From: DATGLG01 sp035294245
Lineage (GTDB): Bacteria; Pseudomonadota; Alphaproteobacteria; JACZXZ01
DNA length: 64,000 nt
Assembly (NCBI GenBank): GCA_035294245.1
Contig: DATGLG010000033.1
Location: forward strand, 62,001 to 126,000
Direction of reading: 5' to 3'
The notes beneath the pieces are model-generated. The model was not told the origin of the DNA, did not search any database, and was given only the letters and a program-made list of their open reading frames with translations. Of the stretch, positions 52,402-64,000 are shown one piece after another (position 1 is the first letter of the stretch; each line of letters starts with the position of its first letter). Both the position numbers and the translations under genes were made by a program.

Positions 52402-54246
52402 TCATCCAAGCTTTGAATCTGGCGTTTCCTCCCGGTCGATGATCCTGGCGCGCTCCAGATCGGAAGCTCTCTGGCGCCGCCGCGCATCGAACCGGGTCAA
52501 GCTCTCTTCGGTCACGTCCTCGGCGAGCTCGCGTTCCGCTTCATCCTGGTCGAGCCTGGCGCCCCGCTGAAGCAGAAGCGCGTAGCTGTGCCGCCACTCC
52601 TCGGCCGCCGCCTCGATCGCTCGGGCGGGGTGGGCGAAGGGTGCTGCGACATAGACCTCCTTCACCAAGATGCGGTCGAGAACACCCCGGAATCCAAGGC
52701 CCTTTAAGTGGTTTTCCAAAGCACCGGAGTCAATATCCGGCTGAGCGGCCCAGGTCTTTAAAATTGCCTGCCGCAGATTGTCAAGGTCGCGATTCGCCGG
52801 CACCAGCGGCGGCACCAGGCTGGCGACGGCCTCCTCGAGGCCGTCCAGGAGGGCGGGATGGTTGATCAGCGCCGCCAGCAGCCCCTGGTAGCAGCGCAGC
52901 TCGAGGATCTCCACGTCCCGCGGCCCGAGAAGCCCGGCCGGAGGACCCGGGGGCGCCGCCGCGCGCCCCTTCGCCTTGGCGCCTCTGCGAAACCGCTGCC
53001 AATAGCGCTGCCGGAGGTCCCAGGCATAGCTGTCGCGGATCTTGGGGTCCTGGATGCGCTTGGCGACCGCCGCGATGCGCTCCTCGAAGCGGGCGCGCCG
53101 CTCGGGGGTGTCCGCCGGATGCGCCGCCACCTCCAGCTCCCAGACGAGGTCGATGAGCGGGCGCGCGCCCTCGAGGATCTCCCGCATCGCGGCAACCCCC
53201 TGGCGCTGGATCAGGGTGTCGGGGTCCTCGCCGGCGGGAAGGGTGACGAAGCGCAGGGACTTGCCCGGCTTGAGGAGCGGCAGCGCCCGCTCGGCCGCGC
53301 GCGCCGCGGCACGCTGTCCGGCGGCGTCGCCGTCGAAGCAGAGGATGGGCTCGTCGACAAGCCGCCACAATTCGCCGAGCTGCGCCTCGGTCAAGGCGGT
53401 GCCGAGGGGGGCGACCGCGATGCCGAAGCCCGCCTGATGCAGGGCGATCACGTCCATATAGCCTTCGACGACGACGAGCCGGCCCTCCTCGGCGGCACCC
53501 CGGCGGGCATGGGCCAGGCCATAGAGCATGCGGCCCTTATGGAAGAGCTCGCCCTCGCGGGAGTTGAGGTATTTGGGCGTGCCCTCGCCGAGCACGCGGC
53601 CCCCGAAGGCGACGATGCGGCCGCGCCCGTCGGCGATCGGGAAGATGACGCGGCCGCGGAAATAATCATAGGTCTCCTGGCGCTCGGCGTTGCGGCCGAG
53701 GAGTCCCGCCTCGAGCAGCAGCGCCTCGTCATAGCCCTCGCGCAAGAGATGCGCCTTGAGAGCGTTGCCCTGGGACGCGAAGCCCAGGCGGAAGCGCGCG
53801 ATGGTGACGTCGTCGAGGCCCCGGCGGCGGAGATAGTCGAGGGCCTCGCGCCCGGCGCCGCCTTGAAGCTGCGTCTCGTAGAAGGCGCAGGCGCTCTCGA
53901 GGGCCGTCGCCAGGGTCTTCGCCTTCTCGGCGCGGGCGCGCTCCTGGGGCGAGGATTGGGGGACCGCGAGCCCGGCCTCGGCAGCCAGGCGCTCGACCGC
54001 CTCGGGAAAGCTCAGGCTCTCGCTCCGCATCACGAAGCCGATCACGTCGCCATGGGCGCCGCAACCGAAGCAATGGAAGAAGCCCTTCTCCTCGTTGACC
54101 CAGAAGGAGGGCGTCTTCTCGCTGTGGAAGGGGCAAAGCCCCGCGTGCTCGCGCCCCTTGCGCTGAAGCTTGACGCGCCGCGAGATCACCTCGACGAGGC
54201 CAAGCCGGCCCCGCAGCTCGTCAAGGAATTGTGGTGACAAGGCCAT
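52402..54246 (-). CDS. dnaG: DNA primase DnaG
   Basis: The 614-residue primase has the CHC2 zinc finger (Cys38, His41, Cys59, Cys62). The catalytic TOPRIM core shows VVEGYMDVIALHQAG and FDGDAAGQRAA, and the C-terminal helicase-binding region follows from about 450. It makes RNA primers at the replication fork. It is upstream of rpoD and downstream of the yqeY gene, all on the minus strand, the classic macromolecular synthesis order. Confidence 0.97.
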   Translation of the reverse strand: MALSPQFLDELRGRLGLVEVISRRVKLQRKGREHAGLCPFHSEKTPSFWVNEEKGFFHCFGCGAHGDVIGFVMRSESLSFPEAVERLAAEAGLAVPQSSPQERARAEKAKTLATALESACAFYETQLQGGAGREALDYLRRRGLDDVTIARFRLGFASQGNALKAHLLREGYDEALLLEAGLLGRNAERQETYDYFRGRVIFPIADGRGRIVAFGGRVLGEGTPKYLNSREGELFHKGRMLYGLAHARRGAAEEGRLVVVEGYMDVIALHQAGFGIAVAPLGTALTEAQLGELWRLVDEPILCFDGDAAGQRAAARAAERALPLLKPGKSLRFVTLPAGEDPDTLIQRQGVAAMREILEGARPLIDLVWELEVAAHPADTPERRARFEERIAAVAKRIQDPKIRDSYAWDLRQRYWQRFRRGAKAKGRAAAPPGPPAGLLGPRDVEILELRCYQGLLAALINHPALLDGLEEAVASLVPPLVPANRDLDNLRQAILKTWAAQPDIDSGALENHLKGLGFRGVLDRILVKEVYVAAPFAHPARAIEAAAEEWRHSYALLLQRGARLDQDEAERELAEDVTEESLTRFDARRRQRASDLERARIIDREETPDSKLG

Positions 54247-54331
54247 CAGGCCGAACCCGCCCGCAAACCGACGTCCCCCTCATGCCGGATGGCGTCCACG
54301 CGCGCGGGCGCCGCCCGCGCCGCCGCCCGGC

Positions 54332-54787
54332 TCAGCCCAGCTGCGCCTTGACGATGCCGCTCGCCTTGGCGAAGTCCATGGTCCCGGCGTGGCGCTCCTT
54401 GAGCCTGGCCATGACCTTGCCCATGTCCTTGACGCTGCTCGCGCCGACCTCGCCGATCGCCGCCTTGACCGCCGCCTCCAGCTCGGCCCCGGAAAGCTGG
54501 CGCGGCATGAAGGATTCGATCACCGCGATCTCGTCCTTCTCCTTCTGCGCGAGCTCGTGCCGCCCGCCCTTCTCGTAGAGCTCGATGCTCTCGCGGCGCT
54601 GCTTGATCATGCCCTGCATCATCTGCAGCATCTCGTCATCGCCGATCCCGCTCATATTGCCCTTGGCGCGCGCCTCGATGTCGCGCTCCTTGAGCTTGGC
54701 GATGATGAGGCGCACCGCGGAGACGGTGCGGTCGTCCCTGGCCTTCATCGCTGTCTTGAGCGCGTCGGTGAGGCGTGAGCGGAGCAT
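54332..54787 (-). CDS. GatB/YqeY domain-containing protein
   Basis: The 151-residue protein has the YqeY domain (LTDALKTAMKARDDRTVSAV, MIKQRRESIELYEKGGRHEL, AEKE-like EKDEIAVIESFMPRQLS). The domain also occurs at the tail of GatB, where it binds tRNA; the free-standing protein's role is not settled. It is divergent from carA, with a shared 226-bp promoter region, and precedes dnaG by 85 bp. Confidence 0.93.
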   Translation of the reverse strand: MLRSRLTDALKTAMKARDDRTVSAVRLIIAKLKERDIEARAKGNMSGIGDDEMLQMMQGMIKQRRESIELYEKGGRHELAQKEKDEIAVIESFMPRQLSGAELEAAVKAAIGEVGASSVKDMGKVMARLKERHAGTMDFAKASGIVKAQLG

Positions 54788-54902
54788 GATGGGGCAGTCG
54801 CGCGGCCGGAAAGTTTCAACCTACTCGAAAACGCGCCGAAGCGCAATCGGGAATATGGCGATAAGGGGTTGAATTTTCAGTCAATTTTTCTCAACGCGCG
54901 GC

Positions 54903-54931
54903 TTGACGGCGGCATGCGCTTTGCTTATGTA
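54903..54931 (+). promoter_or_regulatory. Sigma-70 promoter of carAB
   Basis: TTGACG (54903-54908) is separated by 17 nt from TATGTA (54926-54931), about 80 bp before the carA start. Spacing and position match a housekeeping promoter. Confidence 0.55.
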
Positions 54932-55013
54932 AGCCGCGACCCGCGGGGATCATGCGCGGCAGAGACACGACCGCCGCCGCGCCGCTTGACGCCCAGGCTT
55001 AAGGATCATCGCC

Positions 55014-56235
55014 ATGTCGAACGAACGGCCGACGCCCGCAGCCTCGCGCCTGCCTGCCGGCCCGCCCGCGCACGAAGGCGCCGTCGCGCCGCGGCGGCCT
55101 GCGCCGCCAGGCGCCACCGCCGTGCTGGCGCTCGCGGACGGCACGCTTCTCTGGGGCAGCGGCATCGGCGCGCGCGGCCGCGTCGCCGGCGAGATCTGCT
55201 TCAACACCTCGATCACCGGCTATGAGGAGATCCTGACCGATCCCTCCTATGCCGGCCAGATCATCACCTTCACCTTCCCCCATATCGGCAATGTCGGGGC
55301 CAACCCCGAGGATGTGGAGACGACGACGCCGGCGGCGCGCGGCCTCATCATCCGCGACGACATCACCGAGCCGAGCAATTGGCGCGCCACGCAGCACCTC
55401 GACGGCTGGCTGCGCTCCCATGGGCTCGTGGGCCTCGCCGGCATCGACACGCGGGAATTGACCCGCCGCCTCCGCGAGAGCGGGGCCGCCAATGGCGTGC
55501 TCTGCCACGCCGCCGACGGCAAGTTCGAGGCCGAGGCCCTCATCGCCGAGGCCGCCGCCTGGCCGGGGCTCGAGGGCATGGACCTCGCCAAGGAGGTGAC
55601 CTGCCGCCAGACTTATCACTGGGACGAGACGCGCTGGTCGCTCGGCACCGGCTATGGACGGCAACTGGCGCCCGTCCACAATGTCGTCGCCGTCGATTAC
55701 GGCGCCAAGCGCAACATCCTGCGCTGCCTCGCCTCGGCCGGCTGCCGCGTCACCGTGGTGCCGGCGACCACGAGTGCCGAGGCCATCCTCCGTCTCAAGC
55801 CCGACGGCGTCTTCCTCTCCAACGGCCCGGGCGATCCCGCCGCCACCGCCGAATACGCGGTGCCGGCCATCAAGCAGCTCTTCGCCGCGGGCATTCCCGT
55901 CTTCGGCATCTGCCTCGGCCATCAGCTGATGGCGCTCGCCCTCGGCGCCCGCACCGAGAAGATGCATCACGGCCATCGCGGCGCCAACCACCCGGTCAAG
56001 GACCTGGAGACGGGCAAGGTCGAGATTACCAGCCAGAACCACGGCTTCGTGGTGGTCGAGGAGTCGCTTCCCCCGGGGACCGCGGCGACGCACCGCTCCC
56101 TCTTCGACGGCTCCCTCGAGGGCTTCAAGGTGACGGACAAGCCCATCTTCGCCGTGCAGTACCATCCCGAGGCCTCGCCCGGCCCGCGCGACAGCCATTA
56201 TCTCTTCGAGCGCTTCGTCAAGATGATGGGCGAGC

Positions 56236-56243
<8 letters not shown>
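55014..56243 (+). CDS. carA: Carbamoyl phosphate synthase small subunit
   Basis: The 409-residue glutaminase subunit has an N-terminal domain (ALADGTLLWGSGIGARGRVA) and a class I amidotransferase domain with Cys300 (FGICLGHQ), His384 and Glu386 (QYHPEASPGP). It supplies ammonia from glutamine to CarB. AAGGATCATCGCC precedes the ATG. The first about 35 residues are Pro/Ala-rich and longer than in E. coli. Its end overlaps carB by 8 bp, coupling the two. Confidence 0.97.
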
Positions 56244-59487
<3,244 letters not shown>

Positions 59488-59566
59488 CCGTCCACCCCCG
59501 TTAGCCCGGGCGCTTATCAACTCGCCTGGGTATGCGGGGTATTGTCTGTTCAGGGTCGTTGCCGCC

Positions 59567-60040
59567 ATGGAAAAGATGCCCATCACCGCCGACGGGTTGT
59601 CCCGCCTCCAGGAGGAGTTGCGGCGCCTCAAGAGCATCGAGCGCCCGGCGGTCATTCGCGCCCTCGAAGAGGCGCGCACCCACGGGGATCTCTCGGAGAA
59701 CGCCGAATATCACGCGGCGCGCGAGCGCCAGAGCTTCATTGAGGGCCGCGTCGCCGAGCTCGAGGACAAGATCCGGCGCGCCGAGGTCATCGACGTCAGC
59801 AAGCTGTCAGGGAATGCCGTGAAGTTCGGCGCGACGGTCGACCTCGTCGATGTCGACACCGACGACGAGGTGACCTACCAGATCGTCGGCGCGGAAGAGT
59901 CCGACATCAATGCGGGGAAGCTCTCCATCGTCTCGCCTTTGGCCCGCGCCCTGATCAACAAGGAGGTCGGCGACACCGTCGAGGTCGCCACCCCGCGCGG
60001 CTCCAAGGTCTACGAGATCCTCGAAGTGCGATTCGAATAG
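59567..60040 (+). CDS. greA: Transcription elongation factor GreA
   Basis: The 157-residue factor has an N-terminal coiled coil (LQEELRRLKSIERPAVIRAL, HGDLSENAEYHAARERQSFI) with the acidic tip Asp/Glu and a C-terminal FKBP-like domain (FGATVDLVDVDTDDEVTYQI, LARALINKEVGDTVEV). It rescues backtracked RNA polymerase. The ATG at 59567 gives the family start; the open frame upstream of it overlaps carB and is not coding. Confidence 0.96.
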   Translation: MEKMPITADGLSRLQEELRRLKSIERPAVIRALEEARTHGDLSENAEYHAARERQSFIEGRVAELEDKIRRAEVIDVSKLSGNAVKFGATVDLVDVDTDDEVTYQIVGAEESDINAGKLSIVSPLARALINKEVGDTVEVATPRGSKVYEILEVRFE

Positions 60041-60094
60041 CGGCGCGGCGCATGAGATTGAAGCCGGGCTTCCCCGGCTCGATTCCAGCCCCGT

Positions 60095-60246
60095 CATCTC
60101 ATCGTCCCGGACAAGCGGAATCCTTGTCGAGCAAGGATTCCGCGCGATCCGGGATCCAGCGGATGCGCCGCATGGGTTCCGGATAGCGAGGCTCGCAAGT
60201 CCAGAAAAGCACGCTTTTCTGGGCTCACCTACGCTTCCGGAATGAC
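60095..60246. repeat. REP/MITE-like palindromic intergenic element
   Basis: The gap between the convergent greA and lrp genes holds a perfect 12-bp stem (GCGGAATCCTTG at 60115-60126 with 60132-60143, 5-nt loop) and a 10-bp stem (CCAGAAAAGC at 60201-60210 with 60213-60222). An outer CGTCAT...ATGACG pairing (near 60092 and 60241) frames both. Such a 150-bp structured element probably has other genomic copies. Confidence 0.6.
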
Positions 60247-60259
60247 GATCGGTTTGGCC

Positions 60260-60757
60260 TTACATCTCGCCCGGTGCGGCGCCGTCATCCTCGTCGACGG
60301 GCACGCCGGGGAGTCGCTTCGTCGTGCGGATCACCTGGATGGTGCGCACATTGGCGACGTGGGGGGCCGAGGTGAGCTTGGTGGTGAGCTCGTTCTCATG
60401 GGCGGTGTTGCGCGCGACCAGCCTGAGGACGAAATCGTCGGGGCCGCGCGCCATGTGGCATTCGCGCACCTCGGGCCAGCTGCCCACCAGCTCCTCGAAC
60501 GCGGTCAGAACCGCCTCCGACTGGCTGTCGAGCCCGACCAGGGCGAAGAAGCTCACCTCGAAGCCCAGCGGCTCGGGGTCGAGCTCGGCGTGATAGCCGC
60601 GGATATAGCCGGCCGTCTCGAGCGCTCGCACCCGGCGCAGGCAAGGCGGCGCCGAGATGCCCGCCCGCCTGGCGAGCTCCACATTGGTGATCCGGCCGTC
60701 CTCCTGGAGGTCGCGCAGGATGCGCCGGTCGATTCGGTCGAGCTTCACGCGCCGCAT
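60260..60757 (-). CDS. Lrp/AsnC family transcriptional regulator
   Basis: The 165-residue protein has an N-terminal helix-turn-helix (VKLDRIDRRILRDLQEDGRI, VELARRAGISAPPCLRRVRA) and a C-terminal RAM ligand-binding domain (about 70-150, ECHMARGPDDFVLRLVARN). The ATG at 60757 follows AGGTTTGGC; an upstream start adds 15 unlike residues. The C-terminal Asp/Glu tail is short. The regulated genes are unknown; it is convergent with greA. Confidence 0.9.
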   Translation of the reverse strand: MRRVKLDRIDRRILRDLQEDGRITNVELARRAGISAPPCLRRVRALETAGYIRGYHAELDPEPLGFEVSFFALVGLDSQSEAVLTAFEELVGSWPEVRECHMARGPDDFVLRLVARNTAHENELTTKLTSAPHVANVRTIQVIRTTKRLPGVPVDEDDGAAPGEM

Positions 60758-60984
60758 GCCAAACCTCGATGATCGCGATCCGTTCCCGGCAACGCGCAAC
60801 AAAATTGCGGAGTCGTACCTAATACCTTTTGAAATAATCTTTCAAGCGCGAGCTGGCGAAATCTACTGTTACCGGCGCGACTGGCGCTTGCGGCGCGGCG
60901 AGAGCGGAAGGCATAGTCCGCCGCCACCTGCCCACCGATGATCGGCTCGCCACGGATCGAGCCGCCACAACGCGCCGAGTGCCC

Positions 60985-61971
60985 ATGAGGGAAACGACCT
61001 GCTGGATTGTCACCGAAGGCTCCATCGGCATGGAGAACCAATGCCGCGGTCTCGCCGAGGCCCTCGCACTGCGGCCCGCGATGAAGCGTGTCGATCCCCG
61101 CCTGCCCTGGCTGCTGCTGCCCGCGGATTGCTGGCCCTGGCCGTTCCTCTCCCTTGGCCGCGGCAGCGACCGGCTGAGGCCCCCCTGGCCCGACATCCTC
61201 ATCACCTGCGGACGCAAGGGCGTGCCCTTCGCCCTCGCCATCAAGCGGGCGAGCGGCGGCCGGACCTTCGCCATCCATATCCAGGACCCCCTCATCGATC
61301 CCGCGAAGCTCGACCTTGTCGCGGTGCCGAGCCATGACCGCATCCGCGGCCCGAACGTGATCGTCACCCGCGGCGCCATCCATCCGGTGACGCCGGCCAA
61401 GCTCGCCGCGGCGGCGGCGCATTTCCGCCCCGCTTTCGCCGCCTTGCCGCGGCCGCTCGTGGCCGTGCTGATCGGCGGCCCCAACGGGCGCTATCGCCTG
61501 GAGCCCGCCGACATGACCGCGATCGCAGAGCGCCTCGCGGCCCTGGCGCGCGGCACCGGCGCCGGGCTCTGCGTCACCACCTCGCGCCGGACGGGACGGG
61601 AGAACGAGCGCGTGCTGCGCGAGAGGCTGGCGGGCGTGCCGGCGGTCATCTGGACCGGTGAGGGCGAGAACCCCTATCTCGGCATGCTCGCCCTCGCCGA
61701 CCATGTCCTGGTCACGGCGGATTCGGTGTCGATGGTGACCGAGGCCTGCGCGACCGGGAAGCCCGTCTATATCATCGAGCTTGCCGGCGGCTCCCGTCGC
61801 TTCCGCCTGTTTCACGACGAGATGCGCGCCGCGGGCATGACGCGCCCCTTCGCGGGACGGCTCGAATCGGCGAGCTATGAGCCGTGCTTCGAGGCCGAGC
61901 GCGTCGCGGCGGAGGTGCGGCGCCGCCTGGCGCAGCGGGAGGCCGCGAAAGTTGCGGCGAGCGGCGCGTAA
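60985..61971 (+). CDS. ELM1 family (mitochondrial fission-like) protein
   Basis: The 328-residue protein resembles the ELM1/DUF1022 family common in alphaproteobacteria, with CWIVTEGSIGMENQCRGLAE at the start and LIGGPNGRYRLEPADMTAIA and TADSVSMVTEACATGKPVYI in the body. The late part has the two-domain nucleotide-sugar-transferase look. In bacteria the function is not defined; an envelope glycan role is plausible. The ATG at 60985 is preferred to GTG two codons before. Confidence 0.85.
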   Translation: MRETTCWIVTEGSIGMENQCRGLAEALALRPAMKRVDPRLPWLLLPADCWPWPFLSLGRGSDRLRPPWPDILITCGRKGVPFALAIKRASGGRTFAIHIQDPLIDPAKLDLVAVPSHDRIRGPNVIVTRGAIHPVTPAKLAAAAAHFRPAFAALPRPLVAVLIGGPNGRYRLEPADMTAIAERLAALARGTGAGLCVTTSRRTGRENERVLRERLAGVPAVIWTGEGENPYLGMLALADHVLVTADSVSMVTEACATGKPVYIIELAGGSRRFRLFHDEMRAAGMTRPFAGRLESASYEPCFEAERVAAEVRRRLAQREAAKVAASGA

Positions 61972-61993
61972 AATCGGCTATAAGCCCTCCTCG

Positions 61994-63904
61994 ATGGCGC
62001 TCGCGATCGACACCTTCAGCAACAGCTCCGGCGGCAACGCCTTCTTCAAGGCGGTGGGCCATCCTCTCGTCCTGCCGAAGGCCAAGGCGCTGCTCGCGCG
62101 CCTAGCCGCGCGCGGCCCGGTGGCGCTCTACGATCCCCAGGGCTTCGCCGAGGGCTTCGCCGCGCTGCATCCCCTCGCCAGCCTGCCCCTCGCCGGGGTC
62201 TTCGTGCAGAAGATCGAGGAGGTCGGGCGCAGCATGCTCGGCTGCGCGGCTCAGCCGGTGACCGAGCTTCCGTCGTCCTCGGCCCGCTCGCTCCTCGTCC
62301 TCGCCTTCGACGCCGCCCGCGCCATCGCGCATATTCGCGCCCTGGTCCCCGAAGGTATGGAGGTCGCCAGCCTCGACGAGATGAAGCTGCCGGCGGCGAT
62401 GCTGAGCAATGCCGGCCGTTATCTCGACCCCCTCAACTTCGCCACCAATTTCGCCTTCTTCCGCGACGCCGACGGCCATCACACGCGCCTCGTCACGGCG
62501 AATTACTGGGCCGGCTATGGGGCCGCGCGGACGCGGCTCTGGTGCTGCCTCTTCGACGAGAGCGGCGCCGAGATCGCCGCCTGGGACGAGCCGCTGCCCG
62601 AGGGTGTCGGCGCCGTCGTCATCGACAGCCGCGCGCTGCGCGCGCGCTTCTCTCTGCCGCCCTTCACGGGACAGCTCTTCCTCCATGTCGTCGGCGCGGC
62701 GGGGCATGACGTGGTGAAATACGCCCTCGACACCTATGGCGACGATGCGGCCATGCTCTCCTGCACCCATGACGCCAATGCCTGGCCGGCGGATCTCTAT
62801 GCGGGGCTGCCGGCTCCGCGCGAGGGCGAGCGCGTGGTCCTTTGGGTCCAGAACAGCCATCCGACACCGATCCCCCGGCGCGGCGTCGGCCTCAACCCCA
62901 TGGGTGCCGCGGAGACCGCCTGGCTCGAGCGCGAGATCCCGCCATTCGCCACCTATGCCCTCGACACGCGGGAGCTCCTGCCCGATTGCGGCTGGCCCGG
63001 GCAGATCGAAATCCGCGCCGGCAAGCATTTCGTGCGCCCGCGCTACGAGGTCATCGCGCGGGACGGCCGGCGACGCATCGCCCATCCCAATGTCGAGCGC
63101 ACCGACCTCAAGCCCGACCCGCGCATCCCCGAGCTCGGCAATCTCATGGGCAAGGGCTTCCTGCTTCCCGCGCCGGTGCTGCCCCCCGAGCGCTTCCGCA
63201 CCATCGTGCAGCCGACGCCGATGGCGACGGCCCAGGCCAATCTGCCGATCGCGCTCCTCGTCTACGATTCCGAGGGCCGCGAGCGGGCGCGCCGGCCGCT
63301 CGGCTGCCTCGCAAGGCGGGAGAGCGTGGCGGTCGATCTCGCCGAGCTGGTGAATGGCGGGGCGGCGCTTGCGGGCGGCTATGGCCATCTCGAACTCGTC
63401 TACGACTTCGCCGCCGGAGGCGAGGCGGATGGCTGGCTGCACGGGCTCTTCCGCTATGAGGACAAGGCGAGCGGGCACGCCGCCGAGACCAGCTTCGGCG
63501 CCCATGTCTTCAACACGGTGCTCACCTATAAGAGCGAGCCGCAATCCTATGCCGGACCGGCGCCAGGGCTTTCGACGCGGCTCTTCCTCCGCCTGGGGCC
63601 GGCCCCTCTCGACACCCTCTGTCACCTGATCTATCCCGCCTCGACCGTCTGGCATCCCCGCTCGTCGACCGATCTCGTCCTCCACGACGGGAGCGGCGCC
63701 GAGATCGCCCGTCGCCATATCGAAATCCCCTGCAGCGGCTCGCGGCTGTGGCGCTATCGCGAGACCTTCGACGAGGCCGAGCGGCGCCGCGCCGGCGCGG
63801 GCGCCTATGTCATCGTGCGCGACGCGACCTGCCGCCTCTTCGGGTATCACGGCCTTCTGGGCCGCGACGGCGCCTTCAGCCTCGATCACATGTTTGGATT
63901 CTAG
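61994..63904 (+). CDS. Conserved-looking protein of unknown function, 636 residues
   Basis: From the ATG at 61994 the protein opens MALAIDTFSNSSGGNAFFKA and ends SLDHMFGF. It has no signal peptide, clear membrane segments or repeats visible by eye. The middle contains NANYWAGYG-like (VTANYWAGYGAARTRLWCCL), FTGQLFLHVVGAAGHDVVKY and NSHPTPIPRRGVGLNPM, suggestive of beta-rich domains with conserved Trp and Asn. It starts 22 bp after the ELM1 gene and is probably co-transcribed. I do not recognise the family; a link to envelope polysaccharide or methyl transfer is only inferred from the neighbour. The last 96 bp of the window hold no gene. Confidence 0.7.
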   Translation: MALAIDTFSNSSGGNAFFKAVGHPLVLPKAKALLARLAARGPVALYDPQGFAEGFAALHPLASLPLAGVFVQKIEEVGRSMLGCAAQPVTELPSSSARSLLVLAFDAARAIAHIRALVPEGMEVASLDEMKLPAAMLSNAGRYLDPLNFATNFAFFRDADGHHTRLVTANYWAGYGAARTRLWCCLFDESGAEIAAWDEPLPEGVGAVVIDSRALRARFSLPPFTGQLFLHVVGAAGHDVVKYALDTYGDDAAMLSCTHDANAWPADLYAGLPAPREGERVVLWVQNSHPTPIPRRGVGLNPMGAAETAWLEREIPPFATYALDTRELLPDCGWPGQIEIRAGKHFVRPRYEVIARDGRRRIAHPNVERTDLKPDPRIPELGNLMGKGFLLPAPVLPPERFRTIVQPTPMATAQANLPIALLVYDSEGRERARRPLGCLARRESVAVDLAELVNGGAALAGGYGHLELVYDFAAGGEADGWLHGLFRYEDKASGHAAETSFGAHVFNTVLTYKSEPQSYAGPAPGLSTRLFLRLGPAPLDTLCHLIYPASTVWHPRSSTDLVLHDGSGAEIARRHIEIPCSGSRLWRYRETFDEAERRRAGAGAYVIVRDATCRLFGYHGLLGRDGAFSLDHMFGF

Positions 63905-64000
63905 TGTTTGGGCCCCACGGCTTGCCTAGCCCGCATGGGCCTCCTATCTTCTATGCCCGTTCGGCAAAGCTTCCCTTCCCATTTCGCGCAGCTCCGGATT

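Overview
The window reads as alphaproteobacterial chromosome, most likely Hyphomicrobiales or a relative. It is GC-rich. Its right end carries the housekeeping block rpoD-dnaG-yqeY/carA-carB-greA, a tRNA, an ELM1-family gene and an Lrp regulator. The left 50 kb is accessory: solute-import and catabolic operons, many regulators (LysR, TetR, XRE-cupin, four GntR-type), an insertion-sequence remnant, a toxin-antitoxin pair and several broken genes. The genus assignment is inference from gene order and composition.

Layout. (1) 1-3.9 kb: a minus-strand operon with an internally deleted aldehyde dehydrogenase, an M19 dipeptidase-like protein, an Ldh-type oxidoreductase and an unknown protein running off the edge, divergent from a LysR gene. 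(2) 4.1-7.4 kb: a truncated, frameshifted IS21-type element, a GntR/FCD regulator, and a HigBA module between two 171-bp copies of that regulator's 3' end. (3) 7.4-25 kb: a probable N-methyl or quaternary amine catabolic cluster. It has two Rieske oxygenases with the CntA-like Glu-x2-His-x4-His site, one ferredoxin reductase, a glutamine-synthetase-like ligase plus a broken second copy, a GFA (formaldehyde-associated) protein, DUF1989 and DUF1116 proteins, an amidase, a D-2-hydroxyacid dehydrogenase, a polar amino acid ABC importer, and UTRA-GntR and TetR regulators. Two recurring AT-rich motifs suggest two overlapping regulons. (4) 25.4-30.2 kb: a class II aldolase, an Ehu-type (ectoine/hydroxyectoine family) importer and an XRE-cupin regulator. 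(5) 30.2-39.8 kb: a tightly packed eight-gene minus-strand operon (SBP, permease, ATPase, M20 hydrolase, enolase-superfamily enzyme, creatinase-like M24 protein, CTP-synthase-like amidotransferase with an unfamiliar N-terminal half, DapA-family lyase), divergent from a GntR regulator with two winged helices. This operon is the best candidate for an undescribed pathway. (6) 39.8-49.9 kb: an amide/urea-type system with AmiC sensor, AmiR ANTAR antiterminator, a leader with a strong terminator, an ABC importer (one permease-ATPase fusion is frameshifted), DUF1028, AtzG-like and AtzE-like proteins and a nitrilase-family hydrolase. (7) 50.1-64 kb: core genes starting at a CAU tRNA whose 3' end faces the accessory DNA.

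How it fits together. The accessory half looks built to import nitrogen-rich small molecules (amines, betaines, amides) and strip them to ammonia, aldehydes and central intermediates. Each sub-cluster has its own transporter and regulator. The deleted aldehyde dehydrogenase, deleted ligase copy, frameshifted transposase, frameshifted permease and decayed GntR fragment show that the region is still being remodelled. No CRISPR array, rRNA gene or intact transposon was found.
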